From NCBI GenBank assembly GCA_028015205.1, contig CM051517.1, forward strand, positions 55,427,455 to 55,491,454: 64,000 bases of DNA, given 5' to 3'. The stretch's first letter is position 1; every line of letters starts with the position of its first letter. This stretch comes from Mytilisepta virgata (lineage: Eukaryota > Mollusca > Bivalvia > Mytilida > Mytilidae). Positions 43,240 through 55,700 of the stretch are shown piece after piece. The position numbers and the translations under genes are program-made. The notes below the pieces were generated by a model that was not told the DNA's origin, made no database searches, and saw nothing but the letters and a program-made list of their open reading frames with translations.

Positions 43240-43490
43240 ATCAAAATTGGCATCAAAGACTTTGATTTCAAAAGATTGGTTTGAAATATCGGGATTTCCG
43301 AGTGAAATCAAATTCGATAATTCATCCAGTGAAATCGAGTCATATTTCACTGTAGGAAGTGACGTAACAATAGCCGTCGCCAACGACGTTGCTATACAAT
43401 GGTCGACGCGTAATCATATAAAAACAAAATCCCTTGAAATTTCTCGTTAAAATTTCTGAATAAATGGAATATGTCAATGTAATAAATAGA

Positions 43491-43644
43491 ATAACTAATC
43501 TTGAAATTCGAATACCAAAGATCTACAACTCGTGACCGAAAAACACTAATAATTCACTCGTGCGCTCCGCCGCACTCTTGAATTAATGTGTTGTTCGGTA
43601 ACTCGTTGTAGTTTGTTAGGTATTCGCATTTCAAGATTAGTTAT
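43491..43644. mobile_element. Foldback MITE, 154 bp
   Basis: ataactaatcttgaaattcg, aataccaaagatctacaact and cgtgaccga at the left are matched in reverse complement by cggtaactcgttgtag, gttaggtattcgcattt and caagattagttat at the right, so each arm is about 65 bp. The loop is CG-rich (cgtgcgctccgccgcac). Confidence 0.85.
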
Positions 43645-43696
43645 ACTATAAATACTTATCAAGTGAAATAAATTATTTTGTCCGATTGACAATTTT

Positions 43697-43912
43697 TTGT
43701 CAACTTTTTTTTTAGACTTAAATAATTCTTTACTACTTCAGAAAAAAAATGAACGTTGTAAAATTTACTTCAAAATCACTTACCATTTATTAAATAATAC
43801 AGCAACTTATACAAATACTTTTCTATCATTTAACAAGGGTTTTTATAAAATACAACAATATTAAAAAATATATACATACAAATATTATAAACTTTAAAGT
43901 AAACTAGAAAGC
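43697..43912. repeat. Duplicated block, copy 1
   Basis: The phrases agacttaaataattctt, aatgaacgttgtaaa, tttacttcaaaatcactt, catttatt and cctatcatttaacaag-like sequence occur here and, in the same order, at 45505-45722. Similarity runs for about 215 bp with small gaps. Confidence 0.85.
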
Positions 43913-44219
43913 AACTGTCGGAGTCTGCAGTGTTCTTCGCAGCCCACGCTAGTAGGGGAACTCACTCAAAGAAAAAATATAAAACAATCATTCAATTCAG
44001 AAATTAAATCACAAAGAAATTAATGACAAAGTCAGTTCAGAATCCTTGAGTCCCAAGTTTTGAAAATAAAATTCCAAAACATCAACACACATGTATGAGG
44101 TATGAAAATACTATCGGAAATGGAATGCATAAAATTGAAAAATAAAAGAGCAGTTTGTGCCAGAACTGAATAAACTCATAATTTTCAAACTCTCTGAGCC
44201 ACAAAATTTAAAATTAAAA
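43913..44219. other. Stretch with short A-rich repeats
   Basis: Phrases such as gagtcccaagttttgaaaat and gagccacaaaatttaaaatt look like members of a loose repeat that also occurs near 45290. No gene is visible. Confidence 0.4.
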
Positions 44220-45022
44220 CTAGAGGCTCCCATGAGCCTGTATCGCTCATCTTGATTTAATTTGCCAATCAACAGGCATAAAATCACCTGAAACAACAGT
44301 CCAGATTATTAGATATAATTCCAATTGAGGACAATCTAATAACCATGGCGGCAATATCTGTTGACAATCTGGGTCATAGGACACAATTCTGAAAGAGAAC
44401 AACCCAAGGCCCATTCCTGCAAAATTTTGCTCCATTTGGCTCAACGGTTTCATATAAGAATATTTTTTCATCCATTTTCCCAAAGGGTCCTATGTTAAAC
44501 TAAGTTCGGTATTGTCGGCCATTTTGGTTGTCATTCCTCCGGGTCATCCGACACAATTTGGAAAGAAGACCAATCAAGGATCAATTCTGCCAAGCTGGTT
44601 CCAATAGGCTTATAATTAGTGGTTTCAGACAAGAATAATTTTTAATGAATTTTCCCATAGGGCCCCATGTTAAGCTAAGTTCGGCTGTGGCGGCCATCTT
44701 GGTTTACAGTCCTAGTCAACGGACATAATTCTGAAAAAAAGGACCACCCTAGGACCATTTCTGCCAAGTTTGGTTCTATGAGGCCACGAAAGAAGATTTT
44801 TAAAATTCGCAGCCGCTTTTTTTTCTATTTTTAGTATCAGCAACCGTACGGTTGGAAGTCGGGGATGCCGGATAATCTTTTGGAAGGGAGTCACACAAGG
44901 ACCTATCCACCAAACTTTGGTCCCAATTGGTCTAGTGCTTTAAGAGGAGAAGGAAAGTGTACGACAACGGACGCAAAATGATGGCTATAGCTCAAATTTC
45001 CCTTGGTCCATTGGAGCTAATT
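44220..45022 (+). mobile_element. Family A copy 6
   Basis: The left end is ctagaggctcccatgagcct followed by gtatcgctcat. Core units with ccattttggttgtc and ggcggccatcttggtttac lie near 44517 and 44690. The right end is decayed: acgacaacggacgc, then ctcaaatttccc tt ggtcca ttggagctaa, in which the hairpin is only partly kept. Confidence 0.75.
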
Positions 45023-45504
45023 ATAAAACCTTATTGCGAGTCAACATATGATATACGACAATACTACATATAGAAATACAATGCAAAAAATTATATTCAC
45101 AATTTTCACAATTTGACCCTTGTCAGCCTCAATATTTAAAAATCAAAATGTTAAAACCTAACACCATTTACATACAGTGTATGACAATACTGTACAGAAA
45201 TAAATTAAAAAATGAAAGTGCAGTTTACGTCACAAGCTTAAATTTACAATTTTCGAATTTCAAAGGTGAACATGCACCTTTGGGTTCCAAGTTTAGAAAA
45301 TTAAAATTAATTCTAAAATCTTATTCCGCATCTGCAGGGGGTAATCAACCATTCTATAAAGAAATTAAACCCGAAAGTGAAGGAGTTGCGTTCACAAAAA
45401 AGTGTGACGATCGGACAGGCTGAGACAATAGAAATAGCCATGAACATTGTTAAAAATGTGGATAATAAATTTGGAAAATCAAGTCATGCAAGTGTTAGAA
45501 ACAT

Positions 45505-45722
45505 TTTTGTCAGCTGTTTTTTAAGACTTAAATAATTCTTAAGAACAACAATGAACGTTGTAAATTTACTTCAAAATCACTTGCCATTTATTGAATAGTA
45601 CAGTAATTTATACAGATACTTTCCTATCATTTAACAAGAAATTTTTATAACATACAAAAAAAATATAAAAAAAACATACACACAAATATTAAAAATTTTA
45701 AAATAAAACAGACTGAGACAAT
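45505..45722. repeat. Duplicated block, copy 2 (downstream of gene 2)
   Basis: It pairs with 43697-43912. It carries the first AATAAA below gene 2 on the minus strand, so it may be the end of the gene 2 transcript. Confidence 0.8.
45587..45592 (-). other. Candidate polyadenylation signal for gene 2
   Basis: This is the first AATAAA on the minus strand downstream of the stop codon at 46505; none is found between 46504 and 45593. It would give a 3' UTR of about 0.9 kb. It sits in a block that is duplicated at 43697-43912. Use of the site is an inference. Confidence 0.3.
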
Positions 45723-46504
45723 CGCAATATCCATGAACTTCGTAAAAATGTGGATAATAAATTTGGAAAGTCAAGTGTTAGAGACATATGTCCTAAATTC
45801 TCTATGTAATTGGAGAGGTCTATAATTAAACATCAAATCGACTGAAAAAGATTCACACCTGATATATGCAGTAGGTATACAGCCCTTTTTCGGTTTCATG
45901 AATCAGACTCTAAAACTATTACCTTTTGAAAAGGGTGTCAGAATTATTATATTAATCATGTTAATCTTTGTATAGGTTTACACTGAACGTTCTTACTACA
46001 GATTTCGAAACGCAATAAAAGATTTTGTTCTTAAATTCACCGCTTTTCCAATAAAACCATAACCCGTTCAAATTATAAAAAGACCGCGAAATCGTGGTCT
46101 TAACTGGGGCGTTCCATATTTTCATTATCTAAATAGTTTCGTTCAAACTGTTGTAAAGTATAACCCACAATCCAGCAAATATCATTAAAACATGTAAAAA
46201 GGGTCTACGGTTTAAACTGGCGATCAGAATAGCTTGAATAGTCTCTGAATTAACCAGATCCCGATGCAAGGGATAATTGCATAATAAACCAGATATCCGC
46301 TAAATCCAATGAAATGTCTAACTTCTCAGATTCATTCGTATTATGATATCAAAACCCTTGAGGTAAAGTCTGATTCGTGATGAGGTCGGTTCTGTAAAAG
46401 GAGCTATATCATGCGTTTTGTCTTCCCTTCTACTAACAATCATATATACAAAATACACATTGTATATCCAGAACATTGTATGAACAACAATAAAAATGGT
46501 GAAA

Positions 46505-46789
46505 CTATTGGAAATAATTCTCATCAACTATTTGAATTATTTCACTTGCAAGTTTTATGCATTGTTCTGCATCTTTCTTTTTATACAAATCAGATGGTGC
46601 CAGGGGATAATTATCATCCTTTGGATAACGCAGTCTAGTATAATGTACAATCTTTGCTTCAAGAGCTTCTGCTAAATCTTTTAGTTTGGAGTTTTCCTGA
46701 ACAGCCACAGAAGCTAAAAGTGAATGATTGGTACTAAGCTTCTTATAATCCTTCATGACTTGGACGGCTTTTAGAGCCTTCTCAGCTGC
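46505..46789 (-). CDS. Gene 2 last exon: C-terminal half of HEPN domain
   Basis: The acceptor TATTTTAG opens 94 codons plus a stop in phase 0. The splice joins NWACAQSQQ to AAEKALKAVQVMKDYKK, restoring the conserved HEPN helix; the exon continues through VHYTRLRYPKDDNYPL and DAEQCIKLASEII. HEPN domains pair and bind nucleotides in sacsin. The 435-bp intron upstream (46790-47224) holds nothing recognisable. Confidence 0.92.
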   Translation of the reverse strand, partial: AAEKALKAVQVMKDYKKLSTNHSLLASVAVQENSKLKDLAEALEAKIVHYTRLRYPKDDNYPLAPSDLYKKKDAEQCIKLASEIIQIVDENYFQ

Positions 46790-49700
46790 CTAAAATAAAA
46801 CAAATAAATATATATTACCCAACGATCCCATTTTGTTCAAGTGGTTGGGATAAATTACACATTTGTGTCGTCTGATTTCATAATTTTTTCTGGTAAACGG
46901 CAGTCTCAAGAGGAGGATTACAGAAGTGAAATAAATGGGTTTTCTAAACCATAAAATAACTCTGAAATTCGAAAAAACTTTGATAAATACTTCCACATTT
47001 ATATATATGGTGCGTTTATACACCTAAGACCATTCCAAAACAGACCGTTGGACGTCAGAGAAATCTCGACTTAGCCCGTATGTTGTCCTCTTCGGATTTA
47101 AAATTTTCGATAATGTTAGTCTCCGAAGGTATTTCTCATGAGCGTTGGCACTGAATTCAGTTCTAAAATATGACTATTTTAAGATGACTGTTTTGCTACG
47201 ATAGCCAATACTACAGTAACTTACCTGCTGACTCTGAGCACACGCCCAATTGTATGATCTTTCATTCGCCATGTTCAGGGTAGAACGAGCAGCTAATATA
47301 TCATCCTTGGCTTGTTTCATCCAAATTCTACTCTTGTGAGGCTGTGGGTCGGGAAAGTACTTCTTTTCACTTCTCAATTCTGATCTTCTCAGATATCCAC
47401 CAATAATATTATCTGCATACCCCGTTGCATCAAACGTATACATTTTATTACAAGAACTACTGGGGTTAGTTGCTATTCGTTTATATTCCACCCACTCTTG
47501 CTTCCCATGTTCTCTGTACACTTTTATCTTAGATGCATCAATCCTCCCCGATTGAAGTTCCTTAACAAACTCTAATATATGTTTAAATACGTCTTCACAA
47601 TTAGGACAGGACTGATTTTTATCTGGATGCCAACGTCGGATTAAACGCCGCAATACTCCTTTGAATTCAATTGGTCCTAAATTCCAGGCATCCACTAACA
47701 CTTCTTCAACAATTTGATATTTTTCGACCAGCTGTGCCTCTTTGAATATCGTATTGCCATCGGTGTAACGATCAAGCGCGGTGGAAGAAACAAATGACGG
47801 TCTTTCTATTTTATACAGTCGATGAGATCTTACTTGTAGCTCTTTGCCTTCTCCAGTATCGATTAGATATAAGGGAAATCGTTTTCCATCATCTAGTTTT
47901 CGAATAATTTTTGCATATATATAAACTGTCACCTCTTCCTTAGGAGATTGTGTACTTCCACTATTATCAAAATGTTCATACACTACAATGTCACCTTCTT
48001 CAAAGGAGCAGAAATCTGCAACAAGGAAATCAATAAATTCTTTCTCTAAAGACGTACCTGGTGGAGGAAAAAATGAAATATCAGACAGTTTAAAGTTAAT
48101 TTCAACTGCATCAAGCTCTTGCAAAGCTTCGTCTATTTCTTCCAAACTGTCTTTGAATCGAGGCAACATCATTTGCAGATCCTTTTCATGAAATTTGTCC
48201 ATGCACATCTTACAAATCGCGTGTGCTATAAATCCGGAGTTTTTCAACATCCAATCAACGGTGAGTGAATCACAATTCGCAATATACATTACATTGCTAA
48301 CCTTGACGTAAAATACAGGGGTTGGTCTAATACTTTCTTGTACAGGCTGACCACGTAAAATAAGCACAGTCTCAAGACTTGACAAGGACTGAACGTCTAA
48401 AGAATTTAGCTTGCTATTTATTTTCTTTATTTCGCTTTCATGAAGTTGTGAAACGTTATTTTTCTGCCGGGTTTTTGCTAGTCGAATAACAATATATCTA
48501 AATATTTCTCCAGAAAGATAATCTTTTAATTGATTTGCCATTTCAGATGGTATAACATTACCCTGGTTTGTAACATCTTCAACAACGATTTCAGACAATT
48601 TCTTTGGACGGCAAAATTCCGGAAGTTTCAACAGCAAAGATTCGTTTATGGCACTGTGCTTCTTCAGTTCTGTCATGTCACATATAAAGTCGAGATTTTT
48701 TTCATTTTTTAAACGACTACGGAATTTTTTATTGTCGCACAACACCAACCTGTCTGAGCGTACTAAACAACGCTTCTCATTTAACAAATATAATACATGT
48801 TCTTTGTTAATCGACAACATAGAAACATCTTTTGTATCTTTCAAACATTCAAGCAATCCGACAAGCGCCATTTTCGTTTGCTTAATTTCGTCAGTTGTTA
48901 GACCTTTATCCTCCACATTATCATTGTGTTTGTTCTTAGTATTTTGAACATTTTGTGCAATGCTTCCCAAAACCCTGATGTAATGACAAATACCAATCTC
49001 ATCGCTTGCTCCAAGTTTTTTAAAGAGTTCAAAGTATTTTCCATATCTGAGGGATGCCTTTAAGAGATAAGGAAATATTTCCTTTGAAGATTCTAAGACA
49101 GTGAGTGTTGCAGGTATGAATGTGTCATGTTCAGTATTATGAACTATTTTTGTGCCTATTAATCTTGCTTTCAATTCTTGTGGTGAAATAGTTTCAATGT
49201 TTTCTAAATACTCATAGAAAATAGTCATCAATTTAATTTTCCATTTGATGTCAAATTTCTTCAACCCATTCAACGTATGACACACGTTATTCATATGTGA
49301 AATCACATCGCCAATATTTGGACATTTTATTCCTAAATATTCCATGACTTGGGAACAGTTGGGTACTGCATAATGCGGTAAAACGTTTGTCATTGTCCAT
49401 GTAACCTTGAAATGTTCTGTTAATACTGCCTCTTCAAATGACACCAGTCGATTCGTACACTTTTGAGGATGAACTTTAGTATACTCTTCTGGCACTGTAT
49501 ACGGAACTATGAAGTTCAGTTTGCTTATTTCAAGCATGAAGTCCTTCCTACTAATCAAATCTTCGTTAGATAACAGATGAATAATTAATTCCTTTGATTG
49601 ATCTTCTGTTTTCTGGGATTTCCCATCTTGCTGAATTTGTCTAGCAAATCTTAAAAATAACTCTTCTGTGACAATTGTTTGCATACCCGCTTTCTCCATA

Positions 49701-52700
49701 AATTCCTTCCAACTTTGATCATTAAATGGTGTAGGCGGTAGCTCAGACGACGAACAAAGCTTTCTGAAAACACTAACATGTGGACTAAAAACTTGATATG
49801 CCCTCAGCATCAAAGGACTATCAACAGAACTTCTTTCATCCACATCAACTTGAGGTAGGAAAGCTACTTCCTTCAAAAGTGTTTTAATAGAATCATAATT
49901 TAGCAATTCATCTCTAATTAATGTAAGATGGGCCATAAAGGCATCACTTGGAAGGTCCGAGAAGTTTGGTAAAATGAATATTGTATATAATATCAACAAA
50001 GGATGCTTGTACGCGTCGTCGGTTGGATAGCATCTGATACATCCTAGTTTCCATAGCAGCGTTTCGTAAAAAGCATTGTGCTTCAAAAGGCACGTATTGG
50101 TTTTCCTACAAAGTTCTTCCAGTCCATTCAAAACAAACTTGTTTTCAAATTTGACAACTAGAATCCTTTCTGCTTCGTCTAGTTTTATTATTTGACTTGT
50201 AACTGATGGAAACAAATACAAACTCTTTAAGTTTATTGCCAGACCTAATATTTTTTCAGCGTTATTGCTGAAGTACGTTAGAAGAGTTGTTATCTCAATA
50301 GCCTTTAAGGACTGCCATTTTATGTTTTCTTTGTGGTAATGTAAGCAATTAATAATCTTGTCTGGGTTTTCTTTCGTTGCTACGAGATTTCTAATATGCT
50401 TTGATGCCATGTTGGCTATATGTGGGTATGGTAGTGTGAGCTTTTCAAATAGTTCTTTCAATTTATTTTTCTCCAAAGTATTATCAGACGATAAATCTTC
50501 AAAACTTTTCAAACTTATTGCTGTATATGCCATGTTGAAAGAGATTAATTTAGTGTGTTTCCTTTCCCATACTGTTGGAAACAGACACCATTCTCCTAAA
50601 TACCTTTGAACATTTTCAACATTTTCTAAATAACTCCAAAATTTGTTCATCCATTTGGCATTAGGTTCATTCCACTTCACTGGCCCACTTTTCTTAAAAA
50701 TATCTGGAGAAACCGATCCTGGCAGTAGCTGTGCAAAGGTTCTAATATCAAGTTTCTTAAAATCGCTAGCGAAATCTTCAAGAAAATCAACTTCCTCATC
50801 ATTGACAAATTTCTCAGCTGATTCAGGAAGCAGAGTACAAAATTCAGACAGTATAAGGTCATTTTTCATCTCAAATACTTTCAATATTTTACTGTTACTC
50901 ACAAGTAGTGGTACACTGTCAAGATCTGTCATTGACAAATCACTCTTCATCAAGCAAAACTGAAGTATGCAGAGAGTTCTACTTACTGTCCGAAAAACAG
51001 ATTGTGACACTGGTATATTAACTTTTTCCACCAAACATCGATCTTTTTCTACTGTGTTCCACGATTTTAAAAATTCAACTGTCTTACCAGGATCAATTCT
51101 TTCCATGCAAATACATTTACCCACATTTGATTCTTGTGAAAAGCAGACAGCTGATTTCGGAATGAAGTTAGTTGACAAACTTCCCTCATAATTAATTTCT
51201 TTGTGTGATTGTAGATGATGACATGCTTCATAAATACTTTTAAATACAAATTCTGGAGTGCATACTACCTTCATTCCTAACTCAACCAAAATTTGTCTCA
51301 GTTCCTCCTCCTCCACTTTTACATTGTTTGATGATTTAGCAGGATCTTTATATCCACCAACTGAATTATACGTTTGTGTGGTCTCCTCTTTTTCCATGTA
51401 TTTGCTCAAATCGTCAAACAAAGCAGGAAACAATTCACCTCTAGTTTCTAATGCAACCCATTTTAATATTGTGCATTTAGGATTGGAATGATTTCTTCTG
51501 TATTTTTCTCTCATATTCACTGAACAAGAATAACTAGGGCAAACTGGAAAAATCGGTAATTGCCTTTTTTTAATGTTTCGATATGTTTGAAATACCAGCA
51601 TCTTCCATATTTCATCTTTAGCCGCGTTGAAAATAGGCAGTCTTTGAAAAAAAAGTTGTAAAACGTCTCTTTCACATATCCTTTGTATATCATATCTCAT
51701 GCAATCTATACAACTTGCATAGCAATGTGCAACAGCTTGTTCCAATAAGAATTCATTCCAAATAAACCGGATATCCTCCTTGAATTCTCCAAACAAATGG
51801 TTCCTGTTGTGATCTAGGGCGAAATGTCCATTAACATGAACAGGTAATCCTGTCTCAATAGGTAAAGGAAGAAAGCAAAATGCTCTTCCATGCGGTGATT
51901 CAGTTGTTTCATATGATATTGCTGTTCCAGCAATTGGTAAAAGTCCAATTCTGCCATCATTGAATTCTACATTTAATCTTTCTGGAATTTCCGATGGTGT
52001 TGGAAAACCAAATGATTGCACAATAAGGCATTTAAATTTATCGAAATTGGTATTGTACTCCTTGATGGTTGCAATGTATGCTACTTCTCGAAATGATACA
52101 TCTTTTAATTGTTTTTTCCTTAATCTTAAAGTTTCTGACTCCTTCTTCATTTGTGATATGAAATGCCGGCGCCTTTTTTCATTATCACCAGATGTTGAAA
52201 TTTCAACCATTGATGTCTTCCTTATTTCTGAACTATGTTGCCCGATATATGATACGCTTATTTTCTGGACATTATTCAAAAACAATAGACTTTGTTTCAT
52301 ATTAGATTCCATTTTCTCAAGCATTTTTGTAACTGATTTAACATCAACTGGGTCTTTGCTTATACAAGGATTATTTGTTTTCTCAAATTCCTGTACCATG
52401 GCTTTAGTTCGTAATGGAAACCTAAACCAAGTCCCAGTCTTAGATGGAATTTTATCCTGCAAGTAGGTGTTGTAAATATCTATATAACTTTCTTCCAACA
52501 TTTTTATATCTTGTATTTGCATACCAGGTAAATTAGGTTCAGCATTTGGTACATAAAAACAAAGAGGGTCAAATACACAAAATGTACCTCCATTAGGACA
52601 TGCTGAACCACGGGTCAAAAAAGATGGTACATCTGTTAGATGATAAACAGCATTAAATCCTATGCCGAACTGACCAGTTTTTGTTGGATCATCGTATTTG

Positions 52701-55700
52701 CTTCCTTCTCCGAGATTCTGAATTCCCTGTAGATCATTCTTAGTGAAACATGAGTTATTGAAGACACATAAGGCAGGCCCTTGTAGTGATCTCCATCTGT
52801 TACTAAATATTCTTTCTTTTCCATGTTCTCGCGTGTCCAGAATGAAATGAACTTGTGTTGCACCAGCATCATCAGCATTCTGCAATAATTCGTTAAGTAC
52901 AGAATGGTCACGAGGATATTGTGAAATTATGTTTCGCAGACGAGTCACAAGTTTCTCTTTTTGTCCAAATGGTATCCCACATGAAAATCTTGAAAGATGA
53001 AACTCCCGTTTTGACATTATCCCTAATGTGTCAATAACATCGCCTCGAACAGATGAATGAACAATATGGACATCCTCACTTCCAGTAAGAAAGACTGGGT
53101 AACGGTCATCAAAACAGACTTCAGATGATGATACAAGTCTTCGTTTATTGTCAGGTACATATATATTTTTCCTCACTTCTCTAGACACTTTGACATTTTC
53201 TTCTTCTAAAGCTGAACATAGATTTTCCAAAACATTTACAATGTGTTTAGTATCATGCTTGGATAACTGAGAATCGGCTACTTCTTTTTTTCTTCGCTGA
53301 ATCACTAACATACATTTACTAAAACTGAAAAATTGTGGAATATTCATGATATCCCATAGAGCAGTATACTTGTGCAGAGAACCATCCATTTTGTACAAGT
53401 AAGGAGAACAATTTCCAGTCAAATTCTTAGCTACACATTCCGGTTTTACAACATCTGATTTTAGACATATCACATTTTGATCCCTCAGCGCCCTTAGTCT
53501 AGCTTTACTGCTTTCATCTATTTCTTCCAATTCCAACCAACTATTCAGCTTAGCATAGATGCTGTCGCATATATCTCTCATGTTGTGAGCGTGTTGAGGA
53601 TTTCCCTTTCCCAGTATTTCAAACTGAGTCAAGACATGGTCAGGAGTTACTCTTTTAACTTCCAATAATTTAAAAATATTCAAATTTAATAATCCGTTCA
53701 ATGAATCTATTATATAATCCACTGATCCAACTAAATTTTTATCTTCGGGGCTGAACATATCTGATGACGAGAGAAAAATTTTGTCATGTTGTAAGTTATT
53801 GGCTTTCCAAGGCAAAGGCCATCTGCCAGGTTTCTTCATAACAGGTAAAAATTCAATTTTTTTCATTTCATTTTGTGTGTCCATGTGATTGTTCACATTT
53901 GTGCTGAGGTATTTTAGAATTGCTTTTGATCTTTCCAATGCTCCGTCCATTTTCAACTTTTTAACAGAACTCGCTCTTTCTATCAATAATGTGGATGTGA
54001 TCGCTTCAACCATCATTCCCATTTCAGTGAGTCGATCTTTGAACCTTTCAAATGCTTTTGTTGCAAAACGAAAATCTTTTAAATCAAACATACCACTGAT
54101 TGGTTCTCCCTCTTGCACTAAATCACCTGGAAACCTAAGAATTCCAAAATCATAAGGATTGACAGGAATGCATTCCGTCTGTCTGACAAGATTATGCAAC
54201 TTGCTATCTTGAATAGCTACCATCACAAGTCTGTCACGTTTTGCTGACATCCCTGGCTGTTTCCAATATGCATCTTTCAAATTAGGAAAAAAATAACGTT
54301 TAAAAAAATTATATTTTGATACAATCCTTTTCTCTAGGGTGTGAAATTCAACACTACCTGCATAATTAAAGTTTTCATAAATGTCTAAAGGCATATCCAT
54401 CACACAGGTATTATTACCCTTATGAAACTCTAACAAGCATTCAAATGCAACCTGGCCATCTTCATCTGAAGTTCTAAAAGCAGGATCCAGGAAAAGAGAC
54501 GTTCTTACTGAACTTTTCATAGTAATTTTTCCAATACATTTTCTGTAAAACACTACCGGATCTTCCTGTAAAATGTATTTGTAGAATGACTTGGTAAGTA
54601 TAGAAAAGTGATGGTGCTGAGTGTCAATTTTGGGCCAAATTGTCCAGTAGTCTTGCTCTAATATCTTCCTATTTTCACCTCGTGCTACGTATTCCAACAG
54701 ATTAATATATGAACTAACTATGATATCTCCAAACATGGCGTCATTCCAATCACTGCTATCGTTTTTTTTACTGTCCTTATTGTATTGAACCACGTTTTTT
54801 CTGTCTTGCTCCACCATAAAACATCCATTGATATGTAACGGCAAGTTTGTTTCAATCGGAAGTGGCAAAAAGCAAAACATTCGACTCGTTGTATGAAAAC
54901 CAGTTGGGAGTGTATTCATTTTCCTGAAGGACAATAATTGGTTACTTCTTTCTTTCATTGGCACTGCCACACTGCCTATTGGAACTGCTCCTTGTTTTCT
55001 TAGTTTATGTGCAAGTTCAAATGATTTACTCCCTGTACTCCAAGATATCAGCCAAGAACAGACTTCTTTTGAAGGCAGAAAATCTTTCGCCAGTAGTTTT
55101 AGGTTGTCAAACACCTCGATTCCCACATTAACAATCTGTACAGGGAATTTCTTTTCACTCTTTACAGTTTTCTTCATGTAATCTGTGACATTCCTTAGGA
55201 TGTTAAAACTTGATTTAGATTCACAAGCCTTCCATGTTTTAAATAAAAGTTTCATATCTCTTTCTGGATTGGTACCGTTTGAGTCTAAGTAATAAATACG
55301 GACTTCTTTGACATTCTGAGTAAATAAAAGTAAATTCCCCGCTGCCTCTTTAAACTTCTGTAACAGCTCCACTATTTCTCTTCTGGTATATTGTAACTTT
55401 TTGATATCACTATGCAGGGCCTGTGTTTGTGTTCGCAATGGTAGGCGAAACAAGGTTGCCCTGTATTCTTTTTTGTTGTTTGGTGATAGATCACATCCAA
55501 AAACCTTGTTGTATGGCCGAAATTGATCAGCGAAATGTTCCTTATGTTTCCTTGTTAAAGAAATTAACAGACCTGGATTGGTTCCTATGGCTGCCTCTCC
55601 AAGATGATTCAAATGTGGATCTAGCACAACTAATTTGTCCTTGCTTATAAAAGATGGAACATCAGTTAAATTGTATACTGAACAGAAACCCAGTCCAAAT

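Noticed and set aside
51960..52466. Plus-strand reading frame of 168 codons
   Set aside because: It lies antisense to ATPase module 3 of gene 2 and its sequence has no family features; it is a shadow of the real exon.
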